DNA of 64,000 nt from CAG-390 sp045531455 (GCA_045531455.1 JAZSEA010000060.1:72330-136329), one strand, 5' to 3'; positions 1-8,673 are shown, numbered from the stretch's first letter. Notes: a model not told the origin generated them from the sequence alone. Program-made: numbers and translations.

Positions 1-244
1 AATCCGAACTAGTTTTTTGGCGACAAATATTCGCCATCAGTTCGTTAAACGCCTTGATAGTATTAATATACAATCATCGGCGTTTGCCTGCTGCTGACAA
101 ATATTTGTCAGCCAAAAAATCTCCGACCCGAGAGCCTAAATTTTTAGGTGATTTTTGGTGCGGAGGACGACGCAAGGTATTAACCTTGCTAGGACGACAA
201 TCCGAAAAGCGCCAAAAATTAAGGCTCCCGGGCTAGTTCGCATT
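1..244. mobile_element. Candidate MITE-like inverted-repeat element
   Basis: Bases 1-12 (AATCCGAACTAG) and the reverse complement of 233-244 (AATGCGAACTAG) match at 11 of 12 positions, giving terminal inverted repeats around about 220 bp with no credible gene. The interior is full of dyads: TGGCGA/TCGCCA arms at 18-36, a perfect 20-bp palindrome at 93-112, CAAGG/CCTTG at 173-189, and long imperfect inverted repeats pairing 11-53 with 79-120 and 125-160 with 209-235. This looks like a non-autonomous miniature transposable element or a strongly structured RNA. The left end coincides with the window edge, so any target duplication and the full repeat length cannot be seen. Confidence 0.45.
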
Positions 245-363
245 ATTCTTGTCACCCTACAAATATTCACTTATATTATACCCCAAAAATTTCCGAATTT
301 CAATACCTTTTTTCAATGAAAATGAAATTTAATCGGTTTTTTATTTAATTATAATAAATATAG

Positions 364-376
364 CGAACAAAGTTCG
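364..376. promoter_or_regulatory. SOS-box-like palindrome upstream of the TerB operon
   Basis: CGAAC-AAA-GTTCG is a perfect 5-bp-arm dyad lying 31 bp before the -35 of the operon that starts at 470. The half-sites equal those of the Gram-positive LexA box, but the spacer is 3 nt where the consensus has 4. It may be an operator for LexA or another repressor, or chance. Confidence 0.3.
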
Positions 377-407
377 TTTTAAATGAAGAAAAATAATTTA
401 AAATATA

Positions 408-436
408 TTGACAGAGTCAAAAAAATAAGTTATAAT
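408..436 (+). promoter_or_regulatory. Sigma-A-type promoter of the TerB/ATPase/helicase operon
   Basis: Perfect -35 TTGACA (408-413) and perfect -10 TATAAT (431-436) are separated by 17 bp. The promoter lies inside an upstream in-frame extension of the first gene, which argues that translation starts at 470 rather than at 383. Confidence 0.8.
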
Positions 437-469
437 GATATGATACCTGATCGGAAGGGAGGAAGGAAT

Positions 470-2110
470 ATGGCAGACAAGAGCAAACGCGACGCAATGG
501 ACGATTTCTGGAACATCGATTCGCTCGTCCCGAAGAAGCGTCCGGCAGCAGTATTTGACGATAAGCAGACCGAAGCCGCCGAGATCGAGATACCCGTACC
601 CGATGGAGCAGAATCGTCATCCGCAAGAAGCGAGAAGATCCCCGAGGGAAGCATTATTAAAAGATATATCCATCCCCATACCGCCGAAAGCGAAAAGAAA
701 AAAGCACCGGACGAGGAGTATTCGCCCGCAAACTCGCTTATCCATACGGTCAGACTCTACTCTTGGAGCAGCGCGTATCCATATTACGAGCAATTCCGCA
801 AAGCGGCTGTGTACTACTACAATAAGACATCCCCGAAGGTCAACGCCGAGCCCTATTTCTCCTATATGCCGCAGTATTCACAGCTCAACGACCGTCAGCT
901 TGCGTACTATCTCTGGTTCAGAAGCGAGATCAGAGCGGGCAGATATCCGTCGGTCGAATACAGCTATATCCTCCTTCTCATCTATGAGACGATAAACCTT
1001 TCGGATAAATTACCGCGTGAGAGATCGATCGATCTTCTTGCCGCGCTGTGGCTCAATTACAGAGGTGAATACCCACGCCTTGACGTTCAACTCTCGGAGT
1101 GGATATTCGATATGTGTCTGTTAGCCAAAACTTATCCACCCCGAGACATCCTCGGCGAGGTCGGAAGCTCCTTGCCGTCAACTGCTGGACTCCGCGAGTT
1201 TTATGCAGATGCTGTGGGAGATTCCGAGGCATTTGCAACACTCCTTATCCGCCATTGCTCGAACTACAACTACAAAAAAAGCAAATTTGCCGCGGGTGAG
1301 AATCAAGCACTATATAAAAAGCATATGCACGGCATACTTGCTTATATAATTTCAAGATGCAACGACCCCGCTCATCCCTTTGAATTTGCGGGTCTGAAGC
1401 TTCAGGACAGCCGCACACAGCGTGATTCATATACCGGCGCACTCTGCAGTCCGAGAGTCAAAAAGCGCATAGAGATCGAATTCTGCTCATTCTCGCATTC
1501 GCACGAATTGAGATTCATAGTCACGGATATCCTTAAATACGCCGAAAATCGGATCCGTGCGCATATCGGCGTAAAATCTCGCTTGTCGGTAAATCCGCTT
1601 CCCGCGGAGATCAAAACGCTCGCCGACGAGTATTTGAATCGAGAATTGCCGATCAGAACGCTCCATCCGAGCATAGAAAACGAGATTCCCGAGTATGAAA
1701 AGCTCTATGAACCTACCTCGCGCGGACTCTCGTTTGAGTCAGCCGCAAGGATCGAGGAGCTTTCCTGGGAAACAACGGGCAGACTCGTCGATGCTTTTGA
1801 TGATGACGAAGAATCCGTCGAGTTCGAGGAACCGATCCCCGAACCCGTACAAGAAGAACCAGAATCTCTCTTCGACAGCCTCAGCGCGGAAGAGAAGAAC
1901 TTCATAATCGCCGCGCTTGACGGAGATATCTCCGCACAAGCCGCCATAGCCGCAAAATCGGGATCACTGCCCGATATAATCGCAGACCGCATAAATACCC
2001 TCGCCGCCGACCTTATGGGCGATATACTGCTCGATGACGTCGGAGGCGGATATGCCGTAATCGAGGATTACGAGGAAGAAACGAGAGGAGCACTGAATCA
2101 TGACGGATAA
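470..2110 (+). CDS. TerB-N/TerB-C domain protein, first gene of a candidate DNA-processing or defence operon
   Basis: Protein of 546 residues starting at ATG 470 behind a strong GGGAGGAAGG ribosome site. After a disordered, charged first 80 residues, residues about 85-290 carry a TerB-N signature: YMPQYSQLNDRQLAYYLWFR at 132-151, then SEIRAGRYPSVEYSYI and LLIYETIN. The C-terminal 100 residues end in a TerB-C-like pattern (INTLAADLMGD, then IEDY) after an acidic, Glu/Pro-rich linker. TerB-N and TerB-C domains flank TerB-like modules in tellurite- and stress-linked systems and have been noted beside ATPases and helicases. I see no enzymatic motif, so an adaptor or sensor role is inferred. Its last 11 bases overlap the ATPase gene, implying translational coupling. 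The domain call is fairly sure; the function is unknown. Confidence 0.85.
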   Translation: MADKSKRDAMDDFWNIDSLVPKKRPAAVFDDKQTEAAEIEIPVPDGAESSSARSEKIPEGSIIKRYIHPHTAESEKKKAPDEEYSPANSLIHTVRLYSWSSAYPYYEQFRKAAVYYYNKTSPKVNAEPYFSYMPQYSQLNDRQLAYYLWFRSEIRAGRYPSVEYSYILLLIYETINLSDKLPRERSIDLLAALWLNYRGEYPRLDVQLSEWIFDMCLLAKTYPPRDILGEVGSSLPSTAGLREFYADAVGDSEAFATLLIRHCSNYNYKKSKFAAGENQALYKKHMHGILAYIISRCNDPAHPFEFAGLKLQDSRTQRDSYTGALCSPRVKKRIEIEFCSFSHSHELRFIVTDILKYAENRIRAHIGVKSRLSVNPLPAEIKTLADEYLNRELPIRTLHPSIENEIPEYEKLYEPTSRGLSFESAARIEELSWETTGRLVDAFDDDEESVEFEEPIPEPVQEEPESLFDSLSAEEKNFIIAALDGDISAQAAIAAKSGSLPDIIADRINTLAADLMGDILLDDVGGGYAVIEDYEEETRGALNHDG

Positions 2111-3458
2111 CAAAAATCAGAAGATACCGAAGAGAATACTCGCCTCGCTGATCGCATCTGTTTCCGCGGGCGTAGTACCGCGCTCGGGTGCGCCCTATAT
2201 CGCAATAGGCAGACACGATGAGATCGAAGCCCTCCTTTCCGACCTCGAGCTGATGAACGAGGGCGGCGGAAGTATGCGTTTCCTCGTCGGACGCTACGGA
2301 AGCGGTAAGAGCTTCTTGATGCAGCTTATCAGAGGCTATGCGCTTGAACGCGATTTTCTGACGGCTGATTGCGACCTTTCTCCCGAACGCAGACTTTACG
2401 GAAGCGGCGGCGCAGGTGTTGCAACCTACCGTGAGCTTATGAAAAATCTTGCCTCGAAGGCGGCTCCCGACGGAGGCGCAATGCCGAAGATCATTGCAAA
2501 ATGGGTCTTCTCACTGCAGGGAGAGCTTATCTCGGATGGCATAACTCCCGATTCTCCCGCGTTTTCCGCAAAGCTTGACGCTAAGCTTTTCGAGAGCCTT
2601 AGAGAGATCGAGTTCCTCGTCGGAGGATTTGATTTTTCGCGCGTCATCGGAGAATATTACAGAGCAACACAGCGCGGTGACGATATCCGTGCCGCCGCGT
2701 GTCTGCGCTGGCTGCGAGGTGAATTTTCAACCAAGACCGAAGCGCGCCGCGAGCTCGGTTTTGACGTCTCCGCAATCATCGGAGATAACAACTGGTATGA
2801 TTTCCTCAAGCTCTGGGCGGCACTTTCGCGTTCAATGGGCTATCGCGGATTGCTTGTTTTCATCGACGAATGTGTGAATCTTTATAAGATCCCTCACCGC
2901 GTTTCGAGAGAAAATAACTACGAAAAGATCCTTTCGATGTTCAATGACACCCTGCAGGGAAGAGCGCCTTATCTCGGTCTCGTCCTCGGAGGCACACCGC
3001 AATTCCTCGAGGATTCACGCCGAGGACTCTTCAGCTACGAGGCACTCCGCAGCCGTCTCTGCGACAGCCGTTTTGCATCGGAACAGCATAAAAACTTCGT
3101 CGGTCCCGTCATCAGACTGACAAGACTTTCGGATGACGAGCTTTTGGCACTCGTAGTTCGTATGACCTTGCTCCACGGACAGAATTTTTCATGGGAGCCC
3201 CGAATTACACGCGAGGAGCAGGTTAAATTCGTACAGATCTGCCTCGATCGCGCAGGTGCAAATATGATGATCACACCCCGCGAAATGCTACGCGACTATA
3301 TGACCCTGCTCAATATCCTTATGCAGAACCCGAACGTCGATTTCAATGCCGTCGTCGGCTCTGCAGTTACGCTTAAAACCGACGCCGACGAAGCTCCCGA
3401 ACCCAAGGCAACTGAACCGCCTCGATCCAAATTCGATCCCGCGGATATTGATTTTTAA
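2100..3458 (+). CDS. BrxD-like P-loop ATPase (DUF2791 family)
   Basis: Protein of 452 residues with Walker A GRYGSGKS at 64-71 and Walker B LLVFIDE at 251-257. The opening, with a conserved IGRHDEIEALLSDL stretch and a GGGSMRFLVGRYGSGKSF segment, is typical of the DUF2791 family that includes the BREX ATP-binding proteins BrxC and BrxD. Those proteins power phage-defence complexes; the precise action of BrxD is not settled. The gene overlaps the TerB-domain gene by 11 bp and is followed 9 bp later by the helicase, so the three products are probably made in fixed ratio and may form one machine. No BREX methylase (PglX), PglZ phosphatase or BrxL is present, so this is not a canonical BREX locus. 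The C-terminal 30 residues are acidic and Pro-rich. Confidence 0.85.
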   Translation: MTDNKNQKIPKRILASLIASVSAGVVPRSGAPYIAIGRHDEIEALLSDLELMNEGGGSMRFLVGRYGSGKSFLMQLIRGYALERDFLTADCDLSPERRLYGSGGAGVATYRELMKNLASKAAPDGGAMPKIIAKWVFSLQGELISDGITPDSPAFSAKLDAKLFESLREIEFLVGGFDFSRVIGEYYRATQRGDDIRAAACLRWLRGEFSTKTEARRELGFDVSAIIGDNNWYDFLKLWAALSRSMGYRGLLVFIDECVNLYKIPHRVSRENNYEKILSMFNDTLQGRAPYLGLVLGGTPQFLEDSRRGLFSYEALRSRLCDSRFASEQHKNFVGPVIRLTRLSDDELLALVVRMTLLHGQNFSWEPRITREEQVKFVQICLDRAGANMMITPREMLRDYMTLLNILMQNPNVDFNAVVGSAVTLKTDADEAPEPKATEPPRSKFDPADIDF

Positions 3459-3467
3459 GGGGGCACT

Positions 3468-5714
3468 ATGGACAGAAACGACAGCGTTTTTGAACGCTTT
3501 CCCGATTATATCCGCGAGTATATATATCAGCATTCCTGGGATTCTCTCCGCGAGATCCAGCTCCTTGCCGCGGAATCTCTTGTCTACACGCAGAATAATC
3601 TGCTTCTGACTTCGTCCACGGCATCGGGAAAGACTGAAGCCGCTTTCTTCCCGATTCTGACGATGCTTGAGGGCAACCTACCCGAAAGCGTAGCCGTGCT
3701 CTATATTGCACCGCTTAAAAGCCTTATAAACGATCAGTTTGGACGTATCGAGGAACTGCTCGATATCTCGGGAATTCCCGTGACCCATTGGCACGGAGAC
3801 GTCGCGCAATCGCATAAGAAGAAGCTTCTCGAAAAGCCTCGCGGGATCCTGCAGATCACGCCCGAGTCGCTCGAGTCTATGCTGATGAACCGCTCGAATG
3901 ACCTCATCCGCCTTTTTTCGGGACTCGAATTCGTAATAATCGACGAGATCCACACCCTCACGGGCTCGGACAGAGGTAATCAGATCATCTGTCAGCTCTC
4001 TCGGCTCGGCAGACTCATCGGACATCATCCGCGAAGAGTCGGACTTTCCGCAACAGTCGGAGATACCGCGCTTGCCGCCGCTTGGCTCGGTGCGGGAAGC
4101 GGCAGAGATACCGACGTACCCGAGCCCACGCCCGAAAAGCTGCGTTGGCGCATCGGAATGGAGCACTTTTATATCCAGAACGACGACCATCTTCAGTCAG
4201 ACAGCGCAAAGAAGGACAGGGAAGAGCCCGGAGCACCCAAACGTGCGCAGATAGACGCGGGCTACGAATATATCTACGATTGCGTCCGCGATAAGAAATC
4301 CCTTGTTTTCTCAAATTCTCGTGAGGAGACCGAATACGTAACGGCAACCCTCCGTCAGATCGCAAAGAACCGCGGTGATAAGGATATCTTTCTTATCCAC
4401 CACGGAAATCTTTCGGCATCGATCCGAGAGGAAGCCGAGCAGAAGATGAAGGACGAGGATATCCACGCAGTCACCTGCGCAACGGTTACGATGGAGCTCG
4501 GGATCGATATCGGCAGACTCGAAAGGGTCGTTCAAAATTCATCACCAAACTCTGTCTCAAGCCTTCTGCAAAGACTCGGACGTTCGGGCAGACGCGGACA
4601 GCCTCCCGAGATTATGCTTGTCTTCCGCGAGGAAAATCCGCTCCCGAATACGCCTCTGCCTCAGCTTTTCCCTTGGGAATTGCTCCGCGCTATCGCAATT
4701 ATTCAGCTTTATATCGAGGAACGCTTTATCGAGCCTCCGAGAATCAAGAATCTCCCCTTCAGCCTAGCGTTCCATCAGACTCTCAGCGTCCTTGCATCAA
4801 GCGGCGAGCTGACACCGAGAGCACTTGCCGAGCGCATACTGTCTCTGCCTCCGCTTTCGGGGATCTCGAAGGAGGATTACAAGACTCTTATGATCTCAAT
4901 GATCGAAAACGATTATATCGAGATGACGGAGGAAAAGGGGCTGATCGTCGGACTTGCGGGCGAGAGACTTATCTCAAGCTTCAAATTCTATGCCGTCTTC
5001 AAGGACAGCGAGGATTATACCGTCCGCCACGAATCCGAGGAGATCGGTACGATAACAACACCTCCTCCCGTTGGTGACCGCTTTGCACTCGCGGGCAGAG
5101 TGTGGGAGGTCGAAGAGCTCGACGTTGCGCGCAAACTGATCTACGTCAAGCCCGTCGAGGGCAAGATGGAGGTTTCCTGGCCGGGTGACTACGGCGAGAT
5201 ACACACAAAGATACTGCAGAGAATGCGCCGCGTGCTCGAGGAGGATACGGTCTATCCGTATCTCAAGCCCAACGCCGCACATCGCCTTGAGGTAGCACGC
5301 CACCTCGCAAGAAATACAGGTATGCTCGAGCATTCTATCGTCCATCTCGGCGGTTATTCGTGGTGCATCTTCCCGTGGCTCGGTACGCGCTCGTTCAGAA
5401 CCTTCCGCAAATTCCTCGCCGCACACGCACTCGAGTACCGTATCAGCGGAATCGAGCACGAGGCGGGCGCATATATCACCTTCAAAATGGAGCAGGGAAA
5501 TGATTACGCTCTTGCGCGCGGACTGGCATCAGAGGTAGCAAAGAATGGAATCGATCCGATGTCGCTTATCAAGCCGAGCGAAAATCCCGTCTTCGATAAA
5601 TATGACGAATATATTCCGAATTCGCTTCTCCTTAAAGCATACGCGGCAGATAAGCTCGCCCCCGCCGAAGCGGCTGAGAGAATAATCGAGATCTTTAACG
5701 AATACTCCGAATAA
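3468..5714 (+). CDS. Lhr-like superfamily 2 DEAD/DEAH-box helicase
   Basis: Protein of 748 residues. The helicase core shows motif I TASGKTE at 51-57, Ib/TPES at 131-134, motif II DEIH at 159-162, motif III LSAT at 193-196, and motif VI QRLGRSGRRG at 368-377, followed by about 370 residues of C-terminal accessory region with a winged-helix-like and Lhr-core-like layout. Lhr-type helicases unwind DNA or DNA:RNA hybrids; BrxHI of BREX type 2 loci is a related helicase. ATG 3468 follows an AAGGGGG ribosome site. The gene ends directly before a strong hairpin terminator, closing the operon. The helicase assignment is firm; the substrate and its part in the three-gene system are inferred from context only. 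Confidence 0.9.
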   Translation: MDRNDSVFERFPDYIREYIYQHSWDSLREIQLLAAESLVYTQNNLLLTSSTASGKTEAAFFPILTMLEGNLPESVAVLYIAPLKSLINDQFGRIEELLDISGIPVTHWHGDVAQSHKKKLLEKPRGILQITPESLESMLMNRSNDLIRLFSGLEFVIIDEIHTLTGSDRGNQIICQLSRLGRLIGHHPRRVGLSATVGDTALAAAWLGAGSGRDTDVPEPTPEKLRWRIGMEHFYIQNDDHLQSDSAKKDREEPGAPKRAQIDAGYEYIYDCVRDKKSLVFSNSREETEYVTATLRQIAKNRGDKDIFLIHHGNLSASIREEAEQKMKDEDIHAVTCATVTMELGIDIGRLERVVQNSSPNSVSSLLQRLGRSGRRGQPPEIMLVFREENPLPNTPLPQLFPWELLRAIAIIQLYIEERFIEPPRIKNLPFSLAFHQTLSVLASSGELTPRALAERILSLPPLSGISKEDYKTLMISMIENDYIEMTEEKGLIVGLAGERLISSFKFYAVFKDSEDYTVRHESEEIGTITTPPPVGDRFALAGRVWEVEELDVARKLIYVKPVEGKMEVSWPGDYGEIHTKILQRMRRVLEEDTVYPYLKPNAAHRLEVARHLARNTGMLEHSIVHLGGYSWCIFPWLGTRSFRTFRKFLAAHALEYRISGIEHEAGAYITFKMEQGNDYALARGLASEVAKNGIDPMSLIKPSENPVFDKYDEYIPNSLLLKAYAADKLAPAEAAERIIEIFNEYSE

Positions 5715-5748
5715 AAAATAGCAGCCTCAACCGAGGCTGCTATTTTTT
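5713..5748. terminator. Bidirectional intrinsic terminator
   Basis: A perfect 16-bp stem (5713-5728 with 5733-5748) with a 4-nt loop, A-run on one side and T-run on the other, works for both the helicase operon and the convergent small membrane gene. The last codons of the latter lie inside the stem. Confidence 0.9.
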
Positions 5749-5987
5749 ATTTCTTTTTCAACGAGATCAAGAAGCAGCATACCGACCCAGAAAATTATAA
5801 AGGTCGTAAGTATGTAATCAAGCATCGGCGCGTAATAAAGCTCAACTCCAACGCCGCCCGCTCTGACGTCCTTATAGCAAAGGAACAATACTCCCGTCAG
5901 CGCGGATATTACGATCGAACACCCCGCCTTGAAAAAAACCATAGGTATCCTTCCGATCTCGGATACAGCCTTTAAAAATCTTTTCAT
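5727..5987 (-). CDS. Small two-segment membrane protein of unknown function
   Basis: An 86-residue product with a basic N terminus and two hydrophobic stretches, about residues 15-37 and 54-76, separated by a short polar loop, ending in a charged tail. An AGGAG site precedes the ATG at 5987, and a matching minus-strand promoter lies 66 bp further upstream, so the gene looks real. I recognise no family. Its stop codon falls within the terminator hairpin shared with the helicase operon. It is transcribed alone. Confidence 0.6.
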   Translation of the reverse strand: MKRFLKAVSEIGRIPMVFFKAGCSIVISALTGVLFLCYKDVRAGGVGVELYYAPMLDYILTTFIIFWVGMLLLDLVEKEIKNSSLG

Positions 5988-6052
5988 ATATCTCCTGTAA
6001 TGAATATTTTACGAATATACATTTTGATTTCCGATAAATCACCGTTTATTAC

Positions 6053-6081
6053 ATTATACCATAAGAAAAGGCGGTATTCAA
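6053..6081 (-). promoter_or_regulatory. Promoter of the small membrane gene
   Basis: Read on the minus strand, -35 TTGAAT (6081-6076) and -10 TATAAT (6058-6053) are 17 bp apart. The rest of the 360-bp gap 5988-6349 holds only this promoter and the next one; I see no gene in it. Confidence 0.65.
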
Positions 6082-6309
6082 GCGGAATATATTGGCATCG
6101 GATATTCACACGAAAAACATTTATCATCAAATTCCAACATTTTCTTGTGTATCTGCTATTTCGGAGAGTTATTTTACAATCAATTTGTCACCAAAATGTC
6201 ATACCAAATGTCGCTCAGAGGCTTATAATCACGTTGATTAACCAATCTTTTTGTTGCTATTGCATAATTTTTCGATATATTTCCGTCAATAGCTCCAATT
6301 TATCTTTTG

Positions 6310-6318
6310 TGGTATAAT
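6310..6318 (+). promoter_or_regulatory. Extended -10 promoter element for the 6350 gene
   Basis: TGG followed by TATAAT (6313-6318) forms an extended -10 about 30 bp before the start codon. No convincing -35 is present. Confidence 0.45.
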
Positions 6319-6349
6319 TGTTATAAAACACACCGCAAGGAGGTCAACT

Positions 6350-6631
6350 ATGAAGCATCTGATAATGGGATCGGCTGAAAGAGGGATAATGATCAGGGAG
6401 GACACGGTGAATATCTCGGGTGCAAGACTGATATATCGCCTCTTTCACATCCGAAGCAAGGAAGAACGCGTATACAAGATCAGTATTTCAGGAATGGGCG
6501 AGAGCAGTACCTGCCGCTTTGGCTCGGACAGGCGCAGGGCTTATGGGGCATACGGAAAAATCGTCAGAGGTGCTGTAACGCCTTGCACACTGATGGATAT
6601 TGCCGCTGATTTTGCCGCGGAGAACAGATAA
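6350..6631 (+). CDS. Small protein of unknown function (possibly DUF6514-like)
   Basis: A 93-residue soluble protein behind a textbook AAGGAGGT ribosome site. It opens with a polar segment, then alternating residues suggestive of beta strands (YKISISGMGESSTC), and closes with a C-terminal TPCTLMDIAADFAAE helix. This order resembles small clostridial DUF6514 proteins from memory, but the match is weak. No catalytic motif or membrane segment is seen. It is a single gene between its own promoter and that of nrdR. Confidence 0.6.
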   Translation: MKHLIMGSAERGIMIREDTVNISGARLIYRLFHIRSKEERVYKISISGMGESSTCRFGSDRRRAYGAYGKIVRGAVTPCTLMDIAADFAAENR

Positions 6632-6667
6632 GACATCGAATAAAGTGGGGAAAATTGCCGATAACCC

Positions 6668-6696
6668 TTTACAAATTGCAAAAAATATGGTATCAT
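6668..6696 (+). promoter_or_regulatory. nrdR promoter
   Basis: -35 TTTACA (6668-6673) and -10 TATCAT (6691-6696) with a 17-bp spacer, about 50 bp before nrdR. No clear NrdR-box pair was recognised. Confidence 0.6.
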
Positions 6697-6744
6697 ATAT
6701 ACTGTAGAAATATTGCATATCTTTGAAAGGATAGGTGATTGAAT

Positions 6745-7197
6745 ATGAAATGTCCGCATTGCGGTTGCCTTGAAAGCAAGGTAATCGATTCCCGACAGAA
6801 TATTGAAAGCAACAATATCCGCCGCCGCCGCGAATGTATGGCGTGCCAGAAGAGATTCACGACCTTCGAGGTCGTCGAATCGGTTCAGACTATAGTAATA
6901 AAGAAAAACGGCTCGAAGCAGCTCTTCGACCGTCAGAAACTACTCACAGGTCTTATGAAGGCTTGCGAAAAACGCCCCGTAAACGCGGAAACGATCGCGT
7001 CCGAGATCGAGGCGGAGCTCCATAATTCGCTTCGTCAGGAGGTGACCTCGGGCGACCTCGGCGAGATGGTAATGCGTAAGCTCAAGGAAGTTGACGACGT
7101 TGCATACGTCCGCTTTGCGAGCGTTTACAGAGAGTTCAAGGATATTGAGACCTTCATCAAGGAGCTCAATGAGATCAAGAAGACGAACATGGACTAA
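6745..7197 (+). CDS. nrdR: Transcriptional repressor NrdR
   Basis: A 150-residue repressor of ribonucleotide reductase genes that senses ATP/dATP. The zinc ribbon uses C3, C6, C31 and C34, with the hallmark DSR and RRRREC segments. The ATP-cone domain spans about residues 49-139 (VIKKNGSKQLFDRQKL at its start). ATG 6745 is preferred over an in-frame TTG two codons earlier because the family begins MKCP and the AAAGGA site fits. Pyruvate kinase begins 12 bp after its stop, suggesting co-transcription, although the two have no shared pathway. Confidence 0.97.
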   Translation: MKCPHCGCLESKVIDSRQNIESNNIRRRRECMACQKRFTTFEVVESVQTIVIKKNGSKQLFDRQKLLTGLMKACEKRPVNAETIASEIEAELHNSLRQEVTSGDLGEMVMRKLKEVDDVAYVRFASVYREFKDIETFIKELNEIKKTNMD

Positions 7198-7209
7198 GGC
7201 GGTGAAAAT

Positions 7210-8628
7210 ATGAGAAAAACAAAAATTGTTTGTTCCATCGGTCCCGCAAGCGAGAGCGAGGAGGTCCTTCGCGGCCTTTGCCTCGCGGGTATGAACGTAG
7301 CAAGACTCAATTTCTCGCACGGTACTTATGAGGAGCACACGAGAAGGATCAATGCTATCAAGAAGGTCCGCGCCGAGCTCAATCTCCCGATAGCAATAAT
7401 GCTCGATACCAAGGGGCCCGAATTCCGCATCAAGACCTTTGAAAACGGAAAGATCTATCTGAATGACGGTGATAAATTCACCTTCACGACGGATGACGTG
7501 ATCGGAGATCAGAGAAGAGTAGCTGTGACCTACCCCGGACTTCCCGAGGAGCTTGACGCGGGTGACAGGATCCTGCTCAATAACGGTCTGCTTATTTTTG
7601 AAATAGACAGCATCATCGGTAACGATATCAACTGCACAGTAATCTGCGGCGGCGAACTTTCCGACAGAAAGAGTATGAGCTTCCCCGGAAAGCACCTCAA
7701 GCAGGAATACCTCTCCGAACAGGACAAGGCGGACTTGCTCTTCGGCGTACAGCACGGCGTCGACTACGTTGCCTGCTCCTTCGTATCCTGCAAGCAGGAT
7801 ATGATCGATATCAGAAGCTATCTCGAGGATATTGGCGGAGGATATCTCGACCTTATCGCAAAGATCGAGAATCAGTCGGGCTACGATAATATCGAGGAGA
7901 TCTGTGAGCATTGCGACGGTATAATGGTAGCGCGCGGAGATATGGGAGTCGAGGTGGCATTCGAGAAGCTCCCCGCCATTCAGAAGCATCTGATAACCAA
8001 GTGCAGACTCCTCGGTAAGCGCGTTATTACCGCAACCGAGATGCTCGAGTCGATGATACACAATCCCCGTCCCACAAGAGCCGAGATCTCCGACGTCGCA
8101 AACGCCGTATATGACGGCACAAGCGCGATAATGCTCTCGGGCGAGACTGCAGTAGGCGCATATCCCGTGCTTACCGTTCAGACTATGGCGAAGATCGCCG
8201 AGACCGCCGAAAGCGACATCGACTACGCCTCCAAATTCTATACCTCCGAGTTCAAGATCAAAAACTCGGTCGACGCGATCTCGCACGCAACCTGCGCAAT
8301 GGCGATCGATATCGATGCCAAGGCGATCGTTGCCTGCTCGCTTTCGGGTATGACAGCAAGACTCGTCTCGAGATTCCGCGCACCCGTACCGATAATCGGT
8401 CTCACTACCAATGATATCACTTGGCGCAAGCTCGCACTTTCCTGGGGCGTAACACCCGTTATCTGCGATAAGTATTCGTCGATCGACGTTCTGTTCTATA
8501 TTGCAAAGAATACCGCCGCAGAGGTCTTCTCGCTCGTGAAAGGCGATAAGATCGTCGTCACGGGCGGTGATATAACCGGTAAATCCGGAAATACAAATCT
8601 TATAAAGGTTGAAGAAATAACCAAATAA
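7210..8628 (+). CDS. pyk: Pyruvate kinase
   Basis: A 472-residue enzyme converting phosphoenolpyruvate and ADP to pyruvate and ATP in glycolysis. It starts MRKTKIVCSIGPAS, has the substrate-binding ARLNFSHG at 31-38, the family signature LIAKIENQSG near 215-224 with catalytic Lys 218, and the metal-binding ARGDMGVE segment. The length fits the standard A/B/C-domain form; the extra C-terminal PEP-utilising domain of Bacillus and many clostridial enzymes is absent. The gene sits after nrdR and converges with pckG, the gluconeogenic enzyme that acts near the same metabolic node. A strong terminator follows. Confidence 0.98.
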   Translation: MRKTKIVCSIGPASESEEVLRGLCLAGMNVARLNFSHGTYEEHTRRINAIKKVRAELNLPIAIMLDTKGPEFRIKTFENGKIYLNDGDKFTFTTDDVIGDQRRVAVTYPGLPEELDAGDRILLNNGLLIFEIDSIIGNDINCTVICGGELSDRKSMSFPGKHLKQEYLSEQDKADLLFGVQHGVDYVACSFVSCKQDMIDIRSYLEDIGGGYLDLIAKIENQSGYDNIEEICEHCDGIMVARGDMGVEVAFEKLPAIQKHLITKCRLLGKRVITATEMLESMIHNPRPTRAEISDVANAVYDGTSAIMLSGETAVGAYPVLTVQTMAKIAETAESDIDYASKFYTSEFKIKNSVDAISHATCAMAIDIDAKAIVACSLSGMTARLVSRFRAPVPIIGLTTNDITWRKLALSWGVTPVICDKYSSIDVLFYIAKNTAAEVFSLVKGDKIVVTGGDITGKSGNTNLIKVEEITK

Positions 8629-8663
8629 AAATAATCCCGACCAAATCGGTCGGGATTATTTTT
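8627..8663. terminator. Bidirectional terminator between pyk and pckG
   Basis: A 16-bp perfect stem (8627-8642 with 8648-8663) flanked by A and T runs serves the two convergent genes. Confidence 0.9.
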
Positions 8664-8673
8664 GTGCAAATGA

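Noticed and set aside
54..236. Open frame of 60 codons inside the MITE-like element
   Set aside because: It has no ribosome site, and the region is explained by inverted repeats.
383..469. N-terminal extension of the TerB-domain gene
   Set aside because: The in-frame start at 383 has no ribosome site, and the perfect promoter lies within the extension, so ATG 470 is used.
470..5714. Complete BREX locus
   Set aside because: Only the ATPase and helicase resemble BREX parts. pglX, pglZ, brxL, brxA and brxB are absent, and the operon is closed by its own promoter and terminator.
6000..6317. Open frame of 105 codons in the gap before the 6350 gene
   Set aside because: No ribosome site, AT-rich codons unlike neighbours, and it overlaps the promoters of both flanking genes.
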